This document shows positions 1 through 7,094 of a stretch of 23,392 nucleotides of DNA, one piece after another (positions within the stretch are counted from its first letter, which is position 1; the number at the start of each line of letters is the position of its first letter). The notes beneath the pieces were generated by a model, which was not told where the DNA came from, ran no database searches, and was given only the letters and a program-made list of their open reading frames with translations. The position numbers and the translations under genes were made by a program. The stretch comes from JAIRTY01 sp050257395 (GTDB lineage: Bacteria > Actinomycetota > Actinomycetes > Streptosporangiales > Streptosporangiaceae), in contig JBLMWU010000265.1 of the NCBI GenBank assembly GCA_050257395.1, forward strand, positions 1 through 23,392, in the 5' to 3' direction.

Positions 1-3
1 GCC

Positions 4-44
4 GCCGCTGCCGGGCCCCGCATGGCGCGGGGCCCGGCAGCGGC
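4..44. repeat. Perfect 18-bp inverted repeat around the first start codon
   Basis: Positions 4-21 are the exact reverse complement of 27-44, leaving a 5-nt loop (22-26, ATGGC). The loop contains the ATG that opens the longest reading frame of the first permease. In RNA this would be a very stable GC hairpin. It could be the terminator of a gene to the left of the window (no T-tract follows), or a structure that limits translation of the permease. If it is a terminator, the permease more likely starts at one of the in-frame GTG codons at 67, 76 or 79. The repeat is seen directly; the role is inferred. Confidence 0.6.
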
Positions 45-1026
45 CCGGTCGGCGCTCCGGTCGCCCGTGCTCCGGGTGGTGGGCAAGCGGCTGCTGACCG
101 CCATCCCGGTGATGTTCGGGGTCACGCTGCTCGCCTTCGCGCTGATGAACGTGCTCCCCGGGGACGCCGCCCAGGAGCTGCTCGGCGCCAACGCGACCCC
201 GGCGGAAGTCCACGCCCTGGAAATCAAGCTGCACCTGAACGAGCCGTTCTGGATCCGCTACGGCCACTGGCTGGGCGGCGTGCTCACCGGCCACCTCGGC
301 TCGTCCATCCAGAGCGGCCAGACGGTGACCTCGACCCTGGCCCAGCGGCTGCCGCTGAGCCTCGAACTGCTGGCCTACGTGTTCCTGATCTCGATCGTGG
401 TGGCGGTGCCGCTGGCGGTGCTGGCAGCCCGCCGGCCCGGCGGCGTCATGGACCGGATCAGCATGGTGCTGAGCATGGCCGGGCTGTCCATCGCCCCGTT
501 CGTGCTGGCGCTGCTGCTGGTGCTGGTGTTCGCGGTCATCCTGCACATGTTCCCGGCGATCGGCTACGTGCCGCCCAGCCAGAGCATCGGCGGCAACATC
601 AGGTCGCTGACCCTGCCCGCGATCTCCATCGGTCTCCCTGTCGCCTGCGTGTACACCCGGCTGCTGCGGGCGGACATCGTCGAGCAGATGCAGGGCGAGG
701 ACTACGTCATCACCGCCAGAGCCAAGGGTGTGTCGCCGTGGCAGGTGCTGGTCCGGCACGCGCTGCGCAACGCCGCGTTCGGGCTCATCACGCTCATCGG
801 CCTGAACCTGGGCACCCTCATCGGCGCGCTGGTGATCATCGAGCCGATCTTCTCACTGCCGGGGATCGGCCAGGTGCTGCTGCAGGCCATCAACAGCCGG
901 GACATCCCGGTCGCCGAGGCGGTGACCCTGATCTTCGCTCTCATCGTCGTACTCGCCAACCTGCTCACGGACCTGCTGTATGCGGTCCTGGACCCGAGGA
1001 TCCGGTATGGCCGCCCCGCTGCCTGA
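22..1026 (+). CDS. dppB: ABC transporter permease, DppB/OppB type
   Basis: Inner-membrane permease of a dipeptide/oligopeptide/nickel-class importer; it would pair with the next gene to form the channel. The protein (334 aa from ATG 22) has the family N-terminus, a basic KRLL followed by the first membrane helix, then about five further hydrophobic segments. The cytoplasmic coupling (EAA-type) loop is at about residues 226-250, with ARAKGVSPWQV typical of the family. The family end, a short stretch after LDPRIRYG, is also present. The start is uncertain: ATG 22 lies inside the loop of a strong hairpin and has no visible ribosome site, while family members usually begin close to the KRLL segment, which would suit GTG 67, 76 or 79. 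It overlaps the next gene by 20 nt. The substrate cannot be told from sequence; the binding protein is not in the window. Confidence 0.93.
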   Translation: MARGPAAARSALRSPVLRVVGKRLLTAIPVMFGVTLLAFALMNVLPGDAAQELLGANATPAEVHALEIKLHLNEPFWIRYGHWLGGVLTGHLGSSIQSGQTVTSTLAQRLPLSLELLAYVFLISIVVAVPLAVLAARRPGGVMDRISMVLSMAGLSIAPFVLALLLVLVFAVILHMFPAIGYVPPSQSIGGNIRSLTLPAISIGLPVACVYTRLLRADIVEQMQGEDYVITARAKGVSPWQVLVRHALRNAAFGLITLIGLNLGTLIGALVIIEPIFSLPGIGQVLLQAINSRDIPVAEAVTLIFALIVVLANLLTDLLYAVLDPRIRYGRPAA

Positions 1027-1894
1027 CAGCACCCTGTACGCTCCCGCGCCGGTCCCGGCCGCATTCACCAGCCTGCGGCCCCGGCGGCGGAAGCTGGACC
1101 TCGACCTGTGGGTGCCAGCGGTGATCCTGGCCCTCATTGTCGGCGGCTGCTTCATCTGGCCGCTGGTCGGGCCGGTGCCCCCGCCGGTCGGCGGCAGCAT
1201 CCTGACCGCCGGCGACCCCATGTTCTCCCCAGGGCACATCCTCGGGACCGATCCGGTCGGGAACGACATCCTGTCCCGCATCCTGTACGGCGGCCAGGTG
1301 TCGATCGAGGTGGCGCTGGCGGTGAACGCGATCGGCCTGGTGATCGGCGGCGGGCTGGGCGCCATCGCGGGCTACACGGGCGGCATCACAGACGCCATCA
1401 TCATGCGGGTGGTCGACGTGCTCATCGCGTTCCCCTTCCTGGTGCTGGCGCTGGCCATCTCCCAGGGGCTCGGCCCCAGCGAACTGCACGTGATCTGGGC
1501 GCTGTCGTTCTTCAGCGTGCCGGCGTTCGCCCGGATCGCCCGGTCGGGTGCGCTGCGGCTGCACGGGCAGACCTTCATGCTGGCCGCCCGGCTGTCCGGC
1601 ACCAGGTCCTGGCGGATGCTGCTGCGGCACGTGACCCCCAACGTGCTGCCGCAGGTGGCGACGTTCGCGCTGCTGGGCATGGGGGTCACGGTCATCCTGG
1701 AGGGAGCGCTCGACTTCCTCGGGCTCGGCATCCCGGACCCCAGCCCGAGCTGGGGCAACATGATCGCGCTGGGCCAGGGCACGCTGTCGGCCGACCCCAC
1801 CCTGGTGCTCGTGCCGAGCGTCTTCCTGTTCGTCACCGTGGTCTGCCTGAACCTGCTCGGCGACGCGCTGCGCGCCCGCTGGGGGGCCCAGTGA
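1007..1894 (+). CDS. dppC: ABC transporter permease, DppC/OppC type
   Basis: Second permease of the same importer, 295 aa. I chose ATG 1007, residue 10 of a longer frame opening at 980, because GAGGA at 996-1000 sits 6 nt upstream. Family landmarks are the cytoplasmic N-terminal tail, a first helix, then an extracytoplasmic stretch ending in HILGTDPVGNDILSRILYG (the conserved LGTDxxGRD region of DppC proteins). The coupling loop is at about residues 188-215 (MLAARLSGTRSWRML), and the LGLGIPDPSPSWGNM motif near the C-terminus is diagnostic. The start overlaps dppB and the stop overlaps the ATPase start as GTGA, so the four transport genes are probably translationally coupled. Confidence 0.94.
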   Translation: MAAPLPDSTLYAPAPVPAAFTSLRPRRRKLDLDLWVPAVILALIVGGCFIWPLVGPVPPPVGGSILTAGDPMFSPGHILGTDPVGNDILSRILYGGQVSIEVALAVNAIGLVIGGGLGAIAGYTGGITDAIIMRVVDVLIAFPFLVLALAISQGLGPSELHVIWALSFFSVPAFARIARSGALRLHGQTFMLAARLSGTRSWRMLLRHVTPNVLPQVATFALLGMGVTVILEGALDFLGLGIPDPSPSWGNMIALGQGTLSADPTLVLVPSVFLFVTVVCLNLLGDALRARWGAQ

Positions 1895-2874
1895 CCGCGC
1901 CGCTGCTGGATGTCCAGGAGCTGTCCGTCCGCTTTCAGCAGCCGGGCAGGCTCGTGCACGCCGTCAACAGCGTGAGCTTCGCCGCCTGGCCCGGCAAGAC
2001 GCTGGCCATCGTGGGCGAGTCCGGGTCGGGCAAGACCGTGAGCTGCCGGGCGGTGATGGGCCTGCTGCCGCCGTCGGCGGAGGTCACCGGGTCGGCACGG
2101 TACGAGGAGACCGAGCTGATCGGGCTGCCGGACAAGGAGATGCGCAAGCACCGCGGGGCGGACCTGGCCATGGTCTTCCAGGACCCGGCCCGCTCCCTCA
2201 ACCCGACCATGCAGGTCGGCAAGCAGATCACCGAGGCGATCCGGTCGCACCTGAGCATGGACACGAAGACCGCGCGCGAGCGCGCGGTCGAGCTCATGGG
2301 CCTGGTCCGGATCCCGCTGCCCCGCCGGCGTTTCGCCGACTACCCGCACCAGCTGTCCGGCGGGATGCGCCAGCGGGTGATGATCGCCATCGCGCTGGCC
2401 TGCCACCCCCGGCTGCTCATCGCGGACGAGGCCACCACCTCGCTGGACGTCACCACCCAGGCCCAGATCATGGAGCTGCTGCTGGACCTGCAGGGCCAGC
2501 TCGGCATGGCGCTGATCCTGATCAGCCACGACCTCGGCCTGGCCGCGTCCTACACCGACGACGTCATCGTGATGTACGCGGGCGGCATCGTCGAGGAGGC
2601 CCCCACCCGGCAGCTGTTCGCGCACGTCCGCATGCCCTACACCAGGGCGCTGCTGGATGCGGTGCCGCGGCTGGAGCGCCGCCCGCACGAGCCGCTGCCG
2701 GTGGTCGCGGGCCGGCCGCCGGACGCCGCCGCGCTGCCCGCCGGGTGCGCGTTCGCCCCCCGCTGCCCGTCCGTGCGGCAGCGCTGCCGGGAGGAGGCCC
2801 CGCCGCTGGCGGAGCAGGAGCCCGGCCACCGCTGGGCATGCTTCTTCCCCTGCCAGGACGGAGTGGCCGGATGA
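1891..2874 (+). CDS. dppD: ABC transporter ATPase, DppD/OppD type
   Basis: ATP-hydrolysing subunit, 327 aa, starting at GTG 1891 inside the stop of dppC (GTGA). Visible motifs are Walker A GESGSGKT, Q-loop VFQDPARSLNP, signature LSGGMRQR, Walker B LLIADEAT followed by SLDVT, and H-loop SHD. The C-terminal oligopeptide-transporter extension is present (PAGCAFAPRCP), with four cysteines spaced C-x5-C-x6-C-x17-C. That region is reported to hold an iron-sulfur cluster in some homologues; here it is only a pattern. Length and domain order are normal for the family. The stop overlaps the next start as ATGA. Confidence 0.95.
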   Translation: MTAPLLDVQELSVRFQQPGRLVHAVNSVSFAAWPGKTLAIVGESGSGKTVSCRAVMGLLPPSAEVTGSARYEETELIGLPDKEMRKHRGADLAMVFQDPARSLNPTMQVGKQITEAIRSHLSMDTKTARERAVELMGLVRIPLPRRRFADYPHQLSGGMRQRVMIAIALACHPRLLIADEATTSLDVTTQAQIMELLLDLQGQLGMALILISHDLGLAASYTDDVIVMYAGGIVEEAPTRQLFAHVRMPYTRALLDAVPRLERRPHEPLPVVAGRPPDAAALPAGCAFAPRCPSVRQRCREEAPPLAEQEPGHRWACFFPCQDGVAG

Positions 2875-3944
2875 GTGCTCTCACGGGTGAGCCGCGGCCC
2901 CTGCTGGCGGCCCGCGACGTGGTCCAGGAGTTCGTGGTCCGTGACTACGGCGGGGTGAAGGGCGGCGTGGTGCACGCCGTCTCCGGCGTCTCGTTCGACC
3001 TGTGGCCGGGTGAGACGCTCGGCATCGTCGGCGAGACCGGGTCGGGCAAGTCCACCCTCGCCCGGTCGGTGCTGCAGGCGCCGCGGCCGAAGTCCGGGTC
3101 AGTGGTGTTCCAGGGCCGGGACCTGGTCTCGCTGCGCGGCCGGGCGCTGCTGGAGGCCCGCCGTCACGTGCAGATGGTGTTCCAGGACCCGTACGGCTCG
3201 CTGGATCCCCGGTGGCGGGTCGAGGACCTGGTGGAGGAGCCGCTCATCGCCTACGGGCTCGGCGACCGGGCCGAGCGCCGCCGCCGGGTGGCCGAGGTGC
3301 TGGAGCTGGTCGGGCTGAACCCGGCCAGCTACGCCCGCAGCCGGCCCCGGGAGCTGTCCGGCGGCCAGTGCCAGCGGGTCGCCATCGCCCGGGCGGTGGC
3401 GCTGTCGCCGGCCCTGATCATCTGCGACGAGGCGGTGTCCTCGCTCGACGTGCTGATCCAGGCGCAGGTGCTGAACCTGTTCGAGCGGCTGCGCGGCGAG
3501 CTCGGGCTGTCCTACCTGTTCATCGCGCACGACCTGGCGCTGGTCAAGCAGGTGAGCGACCGGGTCGCCGTCATGTACCTGGGCAAGCTGTGCGAGGTCG
3601 GGCCGGCCGAGACGATCTACCGGCAGCCGCTGCACCCCTACACCAAGGCGCTGCTGGAGTCCATTCCCAGCCCGGACCCGGCGGCGCCGCGCTCGTCCGC
3701 CGCGGCGGCGATCAAGGGTGAGCCGCCGTCCCCCATTCACCCGCCGAGCGGCTGCCGGTTCCGCACCCGCTGCCCCCGCGCGCAGGACCGCTGCGCGGAG
3801 GAGGAGCCGCAGCTGACCACGTCCGGCGGGCAGCACTCCGTCGCCTGCCATTTCCCGCTGGAGGTGGCCGGCTCCCGGCCGCCAGCGGCCGCGGCCGCCG
3901 CGCCCGGCCCGCTGTCCGGCCAGCAGCCAGCCGAAGGGAGCTGA
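2871..3944 (+). CDS. dppF: ABC transporter ATPase, DppF/OppF type
   Basis: Second ATPase of the importer, 357 aa, from ATG 2871 overlapping the dppD stop. Motifs are Walker A GETGSGKS, Q-loop VFQDPYGSLDP, signature LSGGQCQR, Walker B LIICDEAVSSLD and H-loop AHD. The oligopeptide-transporter C-terminal region repeats the same C-x5-C-x6-C-x17-C pattern seen in its partner. The last ~25 residues are an alanine/proline-rich tail of no clear function. DppD and DppF normally form a heterodimer under the two permeases. The next gene begins only 2 nt after the stop, so it is probably in the same transcript. Confidence 0.95.
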   Translation: MSALTGEPRPLLAARDVVQEFVVRDYGGVKGGVVHAVSGVSFDLWPGETLGIVGETGSGKSTLARSVLQAPRPKSGSVVFQGRDLVSLRGRALLEARRHVQMVFQDPYGSLDPRWRVEDLVEEPLIAYGLGDRAERRRRVAEVLELVGLNPASYARSRPRELSGGQCQRVAIARAVALSPALIICDEAVSSLDVLIQAQVLNLFERLRGELGLSYLFIAHDLALVKQVSDRVAVMYLGKLCEVGPAETIYRQPLHPYTKALLESIPSPDPAAPRSSAAAAIKGEPPSPIHPPSGCRFRTRCPRAQDRCAEEEPQLTTSGGQHSVACHFPLEVAGSRPPAAAAAAPGPLSGQQPAEGS

Positions 3945-3946
3945 CG

Positions 3947-4870
3947 TTGAAGTTCCGGGTGCTCCTGGAGCCGCGCTACGGCGCCACCTACCAGCAGATC
4001 CTGGCCATGGCGCAGGCGGCGGAGGAAGCCGGCTTCGACGGTTTCTTCCGGGGCGACCACTACCTGGGCATCGACGCCGCCGACCCCGGCTACGCGCCGA
4101 CCGACTCCTGGACCACGCTGGCCGGGCTGGCGGTGCAGACCGGGCGGATCCGGCTCGGCACGCTGGTGACGGCCTCGACCTTCCGGCAGCCGGGCAACCT
4201 TGCCGTGATCGTGGCCACGGTGCACGCGATGAGCGGCGGCCGGGCCGAGCTCGGCATCGGCGCGGCCTGGTACGAGCGGGAGCACCAGTCCTTCGGCATC
4301 CCGTTCCCGCCCATCAGGGAGCGGTTCGACCGGCTCGAGGAGCAGCTGGCCATCGTCACCGGGATCTGGGGCACTCCCGCCGGGGCGAGCTTCAGCCACC
4401 ACGGCACCCACTACCGGATCGACGGCTGCGTCAACTTCCCGTCGCTCGGCGGGCACGGCCGGCCCCGGCTCATCCTCGGCGTGACCGGGCCGAAGCGCGG
4501 GCCCGCCCTGGCCGCCCGGTACGCCGACGAGTTCAACTGCGGGCTGGCGCCAGGCTCCGCCGAGAGAATGGCCAACTTCCGCCGGGTTTGCGCGGACAGC
4601 GGCCGGGATCCGGCCACAGTGCGGATGTCCACCGCGCTGCCGGTGTCCTGCGGCGCCACCGCGGCGGAGGCGCAGCGGCGGGCGGAGTCACTAGGCGACG
4701 CGGGCGCCCGGCTGCTGCAGCTCGGCGTCACCGGCACCCCAGCCGACGTGCTCCCGCGGATCGAGGAGCTGGCCGCCGCCGGCGCGGACACCCTGTACTT
4801 CCACATCTACGACACCGACCCCGACCACCTGCGCCTCCTCGGCGCCGAGGTCCTGCCCAAGGTTGGCTGA
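3947..4870 (+). CDS. LLM-class (luciferase-like) flavin-dependent oxidoreductase
   Basis: Bacterial luciferase-family TIM-barrel oxidoreductase, 307 aa. The TTG start at 3947 is supported by AAGGGAG at 3934-3940, 6 nt upstream, and by the position of the family N-terminus (MKFRVLLEP). Family landmarks are AEEAGFDGFFRGDHYL after strand 1, the RIRLGTLVT strand, RAELGIGAAWYEREH (the conserved RxxLGxGxGW-type segment) and RPRLILGV. Actinobacterial members mostly use reduced F420 or FMNH2, and the sequence alone does not separate the two. It follows dppF after 2 nt, so it may oxidise or reduce the compound brought in by the importer. The reaction is unknown. Confidence 0.88.
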   Translation: MKFRVLLEPRYGATYQQILAMAQAAEEAGFDGFFRGDHYLGIDAADPGYAPTDSWTTLAGLAVQTGRIRLGTLVTASTFRQPGNLAVIVATVHAMSGGRAELGIGAAWYEREHQSFGIPFPPIRERFDRLEEQLAIVTGIWGTPAGASFSHHGTHYRIDGCVNFPSLGGHGRPRLILGVTGPKRGPALAARYADEFNCGLAPGSAERMANFRRVCADSGRDPATVRMSTALPVSCGATAAEAQRRAESLGDAGARLLQLGVTGTPADVLPRIEELAAAGADTLYFHIYDTDPDHLRLLGAEVLPKVG

Positions 4871-4928
4871 CCCGCAAGCCGCTTCCCGGCGTTGCTGGCA
4901 CCCCGGCTGCCCACTTCCGTGATCGTGC

Positions 4929-4959
4929 AGGATTTTCAGTCGTATTGACTGAAAATCCT
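4929..4959. terminator. Probable bidirectional terminator hairpin between convergent genes
   Basis: A perfect 13-bp inverted repeat (4929-4941 and 4947-4959) with a 5-nt loop lies 58 nt after the oxidoreductase stop and about 100 nt beyond the stop of the convergent GNAT gene. The stem is A/T-rich (GATTTTCAGTC core), which stands out in this GC-rich DNA. The arms begin and end with short A and T runs, so it could work for both strands. An operator is an alternative, but no start lies nearby. Confidence 0.6.
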
Positions 4960-5058
4960 TCCTGCCAGGGCGCGGGGGTGGTTTCGGGGCGTGGCAGGCC
5001 ATCCCGGAGCACTACTGGCACCGCGATCGCGAGCGGGCCGGGCCGCGGATCCGGCCGG

Positions 5059-5586
5059 CTACGCGGCTGGGCGCTCGTGCTGTTGCGAGGGGAGTGGCAC
5101 TCGGATGGCGACGCAGTCGGCCATGCGCTCGGAGAGCGCCTTGTCCCAGTGAGCTGTGATCATCGCCAGCACCCGCCGGTTCTCCGGCAGCACGTCCATG
5201 GCCAGTGAGGTCACCCCGCGGTCGCAGGCGGCGGCGGCGGTCAGCGCCCGCATCAGCGCCGCGCCCACGCCCTGCCCCTGCCAGGCGTCGGCGACCACCA
5301 GGCCGACATGGGTCAGCAGGCGGCCGGGCGGGCCGGGCTGGTCCGCGGCCATGGCATGGCCGACGATGCCGCCGCCGCAGGTGGCGACCAGGGCCTCGAC
5401 ACCGGCGGCGTCCCCGGCCAGGCGGCTCAGCATGCTCTGGCTGGGGGTGACGGGGGCGAAGAAACGCAGGGTCCGGCTGGTGACCGACAGCCCGGCAAAG
5501 AAGCCGCCGAGCGCTGCCCGGTCCGCGGGGCACACGCGCCGGATCGCGACCGCGGGGTGCCTTGCGTGTATCTGGGTTCGTTTCAC
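5059..5586 (-). CDS. GNAT-family N-acetyltransferase
   Basis: Acetyl-CoA-dependent acyltransferase, about 175 aa from GTG 5586. The acetyl-CoA pyrophosphate-binding loop is clear: HVGLVVADAWQGQGVGAALM (motif A, Q/R-x-x-G-x-G/A type). It follows an N-terminal AIRRVCPADRAALGGFFAGL segment and precedes an NRRVLAMI motif-B segment. The gene resembles the stand-alone acetyltransferases of actinomycetes related to protein-lysine acetyltransferase domains, but the target is not predictable. A longer frame opens at TTG 5622; I prefer GTG 5586 because that TTG is part of a TTGACA -35 box and because a -10-like GATGCT ends 6 nt before the GTG, which fits a leaderless transcript. It is divergent from the HxlR regulator. 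Confidence 0.82.
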   Translation of the reverse strand: MKRTQIHARHPAVAIRRVCPADRAALGGFFAGLSVTSRTLRFFAPVTPSQSMLSRLAGDAAGVEALVATCGGGIVGHAMAADQPGPPGRLLTHVGLVVADAWQGQGVGAALMRALTAAAACDRGVTSLAMDVLPENRRVLAMITAHWDKALSERMADCVAIRVPLPSQQHERPAA

Positions 5587-5619
5587 AGACTCAGCATCCG
5601 CCCGGATTGCTGAGTCTGT
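5585..5619. promoter_or_regulatory. Candidate operator: 12-bp inverted repeat between divergent genes
   Basis: ACAGACTCAGCA (5585-5596) is the exact reverse complement of 5608-5619, with an 11-nt spacer that itself contains TCC/GGA. It lies between the GNAT gene and the HxlR-type regulator and overlaps the -35/-10 region of both candidate promoters. This is the place and symmetry expected of a binding site for a dimeric winged-helix repressor, most simply the neighbouring HxlR protein. The repeat is certain; binding is inferred. Confidence 0.6.
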
Positions 5620-5622
5620 CAA
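5593..5622 (-). promoter_or_regulatory. Candidate promoter of the GNAT gene
   Basis: On the minus strand a consensus TTGACA (5622-5617) is followed after 18 nt by GATGCT (5598-5593). Transcription would start about at 5586, the GTG start codon, giving a leaderless mRNA. No Shine-Dalgarno sequence is visible at suitable spacing, which agrees. The -10 match is weak. Confidence 0.45.
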
Positions 5623-5635
5623 CTGGACTTAGCCT
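5607..5635 (+). promoter_or_regulatory. Candidate leaderless promoter of the HxlR-type regulator
   Basis: TTGCTG (5607-5612) and TAGCCT (5630-5635, the TANNNT form) are 17 nt apart. The -10 box ends 6 nt before ATG 5642, so transcription would begin at or next to the start codon. The -35 half lies inside the right arm of the inverted repeat, so a bound repressor would block it. Confidence 0.45.
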
Positions 5636-5641
5636 GGGAGG

Positions 5642-6118
5642 ATGGAACGGCCCTGGATCATGGACTACGACGCGGGCGCCTGCGCGATCGGCGCCGCGGT
5701 CGCGATCATCGGGGAGCGGCCGACCTTCCTGGTGCTGCGGGAAGCGTTCAACGGCGTGCGCCGCTTCGATGACATGCAGCGCCGCACCGGCATGCCGCGG
5801 CAGGTGCTGAGCGACCGGCTAGCCCGGCTGGTGCGCGAGGACCTGCTGCGCAAGGTCCCCTACCAGGAGGCGGGCAAGCGCCAGCGGTACGAGTACCGGC
5901 TCACCGCCAAGGGCCTGGATCTGTATCCGGTGCTGGTCGCGCTGATGGAGTGGGGGGACAAGTATGCGGTCGGCCCGGCCGGGCCGCCGGTGCTGCTCCG
6001 CCACCGCGACTGCGGCGAGCCGGTCCGGCTGCAGCTGTCCTGCCAGGCCGGCCACGTCCTCGGGTCACCCCGGGAGGTCACCCCGGTGCCCGGCCCGGGC
6101 GCGCGCAAGATCGCCTGA
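5642..6118 (+). CDS. HxlR/MarR-like winged-helix transcriptional regulator
   Basis: 158-aa DNA-binding protein of the HxlR family. The HxlR landmarks are in order: an N-terminal stretch around Cys (GACAIGAAVAIIG) before helix 1, LREAFNGVRRFDDMQRRTGM, then recognition-helix region PRQVLSDRLARLVREDLL, wing KVPYQEAGKRQRYEYRLT, and the closing helix KGLDLYPVLVALMEWGDKY. The canonical W-x-x-x-I-L-R-E near the start is replaced by a T-F-L-V-L-R-E form. After residue ~110 a tail HRDCG...LSCQAGH has a C/H arrangement of the kind many HxlR proteins carry, possibly metal-binding. ATG 5642 fits a leaderless start; ATG 5660 is the alternative. It probably controls the divergent GNAT gene and itself through the inverted repeat at 5585-5619. 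Confidence 0.87.
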   Translation: MERPWIMDYDAGACAIGAAVAIIGERPTFLVLREAFNGVRRFDDMQRRTGMPRQVLSDRLARLVREDLLRKVPYQEAGKRQRYEYRLTAKGLDLYPVLVALMEWGDKYAVGPAGPPVLLRHRDCGEPVRLQLSCQAGHVLGSPREVTPVPGPGARKIA

Positions 6119-6121
6119 CCA

Positions 6122-6196
6122 CCGGGCCGCCGGCAGCCGGGCCGCCGGCAGCCGGGCCGCCGGCAGCCGGGCCGCTGTCAGCTGGGCCGCCGTCAG
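6122..6196. repeat. 15-bp tandem repeat, about five copies
   Basis: Three identical copies of CCGGGCCGCCGGCAG (6122-6136, 6137-6151, 6152-6166) are followed by two degenerate copies (6167-6181, 6182-6196) and a partial sixth. The array begins 4 nt after the regulator stop and ends about 40 nt before the stop of the convergent livF. Each unit can fold on itself (CCGG/CCGG), so the array may serve as a transcription barrier between convergent genes. There are no spacers, so it is not a CRISPR array. Confidence 0.85.
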
Positions 6197-6235
6197 CCGG
6201 GTCCCAGGGCCGCCCGGCAGAGCCGGACGGGCGGA

Positions 6236-7060
6236 TCACTCCGCCGCGCCGTCCGTGGGCGCAGCGGGAGATGCGGGAGCCGCAGCGGTGCTGCCGCGCA
6301 GGAGGTAGGCGGACTGGAGGAGTTCCGGCTGGTCGCGCAGCTGCCGGGCGGGGCCGGAGAAGCGGAGCTGGCCGCCTTCCATCACGTAGGCGTGGTTGGC
6401 CAGGCCGAGCGCGACGGTGGCGAACTGCTCGATGAGCAGCACCCCGATGCCGGATTCGGCGACCGAGCGGATCCGCGGGATGAGCCGGTTGACGACGACG
6501 GGTGCCAGCCCGAGCGACAGTTCGTCGATGAGGATGTAGCGGGGCTGGGACACCAGCGCCTGGGCCAGCACCACCATCTGCTGCTCGCCGCCGGACAGCG
6601 TGCGGGCCTGCGCGGAGAGCCGCTTCTCCAGCTCGGGGAAGGTCTCCAGCGCCCGCGCGCGCCCGGCCCTGGCGGCGCCGGTGGGCAGCGAGTAGGTGGC
6701 GACGGTGATGTTGTCCTCGACGGTGAGGCCGGGCAGCAGCCGCCGGCCTTCGGGCACGATCGCGATGCCGGCCTGGCGGATCTTCTCCGGCCGCCGGTTG
6801 GCGAAGTCACGCCCGTCCAGCAGCACCTGGCCGGCCTGGCAGCGCAGCACCCCGCCGACGGCGAGCACCATGCTCGACTTCCCGGCGCCGTTCGGCCCGA
6901 GCAGCGCGGTGATCTGCCCGGCCGGGATCTCGATCGACACGTCCCGGACCACGGCCCGGCCGCCGCGCTCCACGGTCAGCCCGTCCAGGTGCAGCACGCC
7001 GCCGGGCGGGTCCGCCACGGCCGGGGCCGCCTGTGCCGTCGCTGCCTGCTCCTCGCTCAC
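6236..7060 (-). CDS. livF: Branched-chain amino acid-type ABC transporter ATPase LivF
   Basis: Last gene of the minus-strand Liv/HAAT importer; 274 aa from GTG 7060. Motifs are Walker A GPNGAGKS, Q-loop region with the LivF hallmark VPEGRRLLPGLTVEDN, signature LSGGEQQM, Walker B YILIDELSLGLAP and the LLIEQ switch-region motif of LivF. Both ends carry extra low-complexity alanine-rich tails (about 20 residues at each end), so the true start could be further downstream. A GGGGG stretch lies about 8 nt before the GTG. The protein would dimerise with LivG under the LivH/LivM channel. The 112-nt gap before it is unusual within this compact operon and holds a repeat-bearing hairpin. Confidence 0.93.
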   Translation of the reverse strand: MSEEQAATAQAAPAVADPPGGVLHLDGLTVERGGRAVVRDVSIEIPAGQITALLGPNGAGKSSMVLAVGGVLRCQAGQVLLDGRDFANRRPEKIRQAGIAIVPEGRRLLPGLTVEDNITVATYSLPTGAARAGRARALETFPELEKRLSAQARTLSGGEQQMVVLAQALVSQPRYILIDELSLGLAPVVVNRLIPRIRSVAESGIGVLLIEQFATVALGLANHAYVMEGGQLRFSGPARQLRDQPELLQSAYLLRGSTAAAPASPAAPTDGAAE

Positions 7061-7094
7061 AGTGCTGCCCCCGCTCGCCTCCGGGGCGCCTGGG

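Noticed and set aside
1108..2874. 588-codon frame making dppD appear to have a long N-terminal extension
   Set aside because: The first 261 codons are an out-of-frame reading of dppC; the ATPase starts at GTG 1891.
5587..5622. TTG 5622 as the GNAT start
   Set aside because: That TTG begins the TTGACA of a likely promoter and the 12 extra residues are encoded by the inverted repeat.
6122..6196. CRISPR array
   Set aside because: The 15-bp units are contiguous with no spacers and no cas genes nearby.
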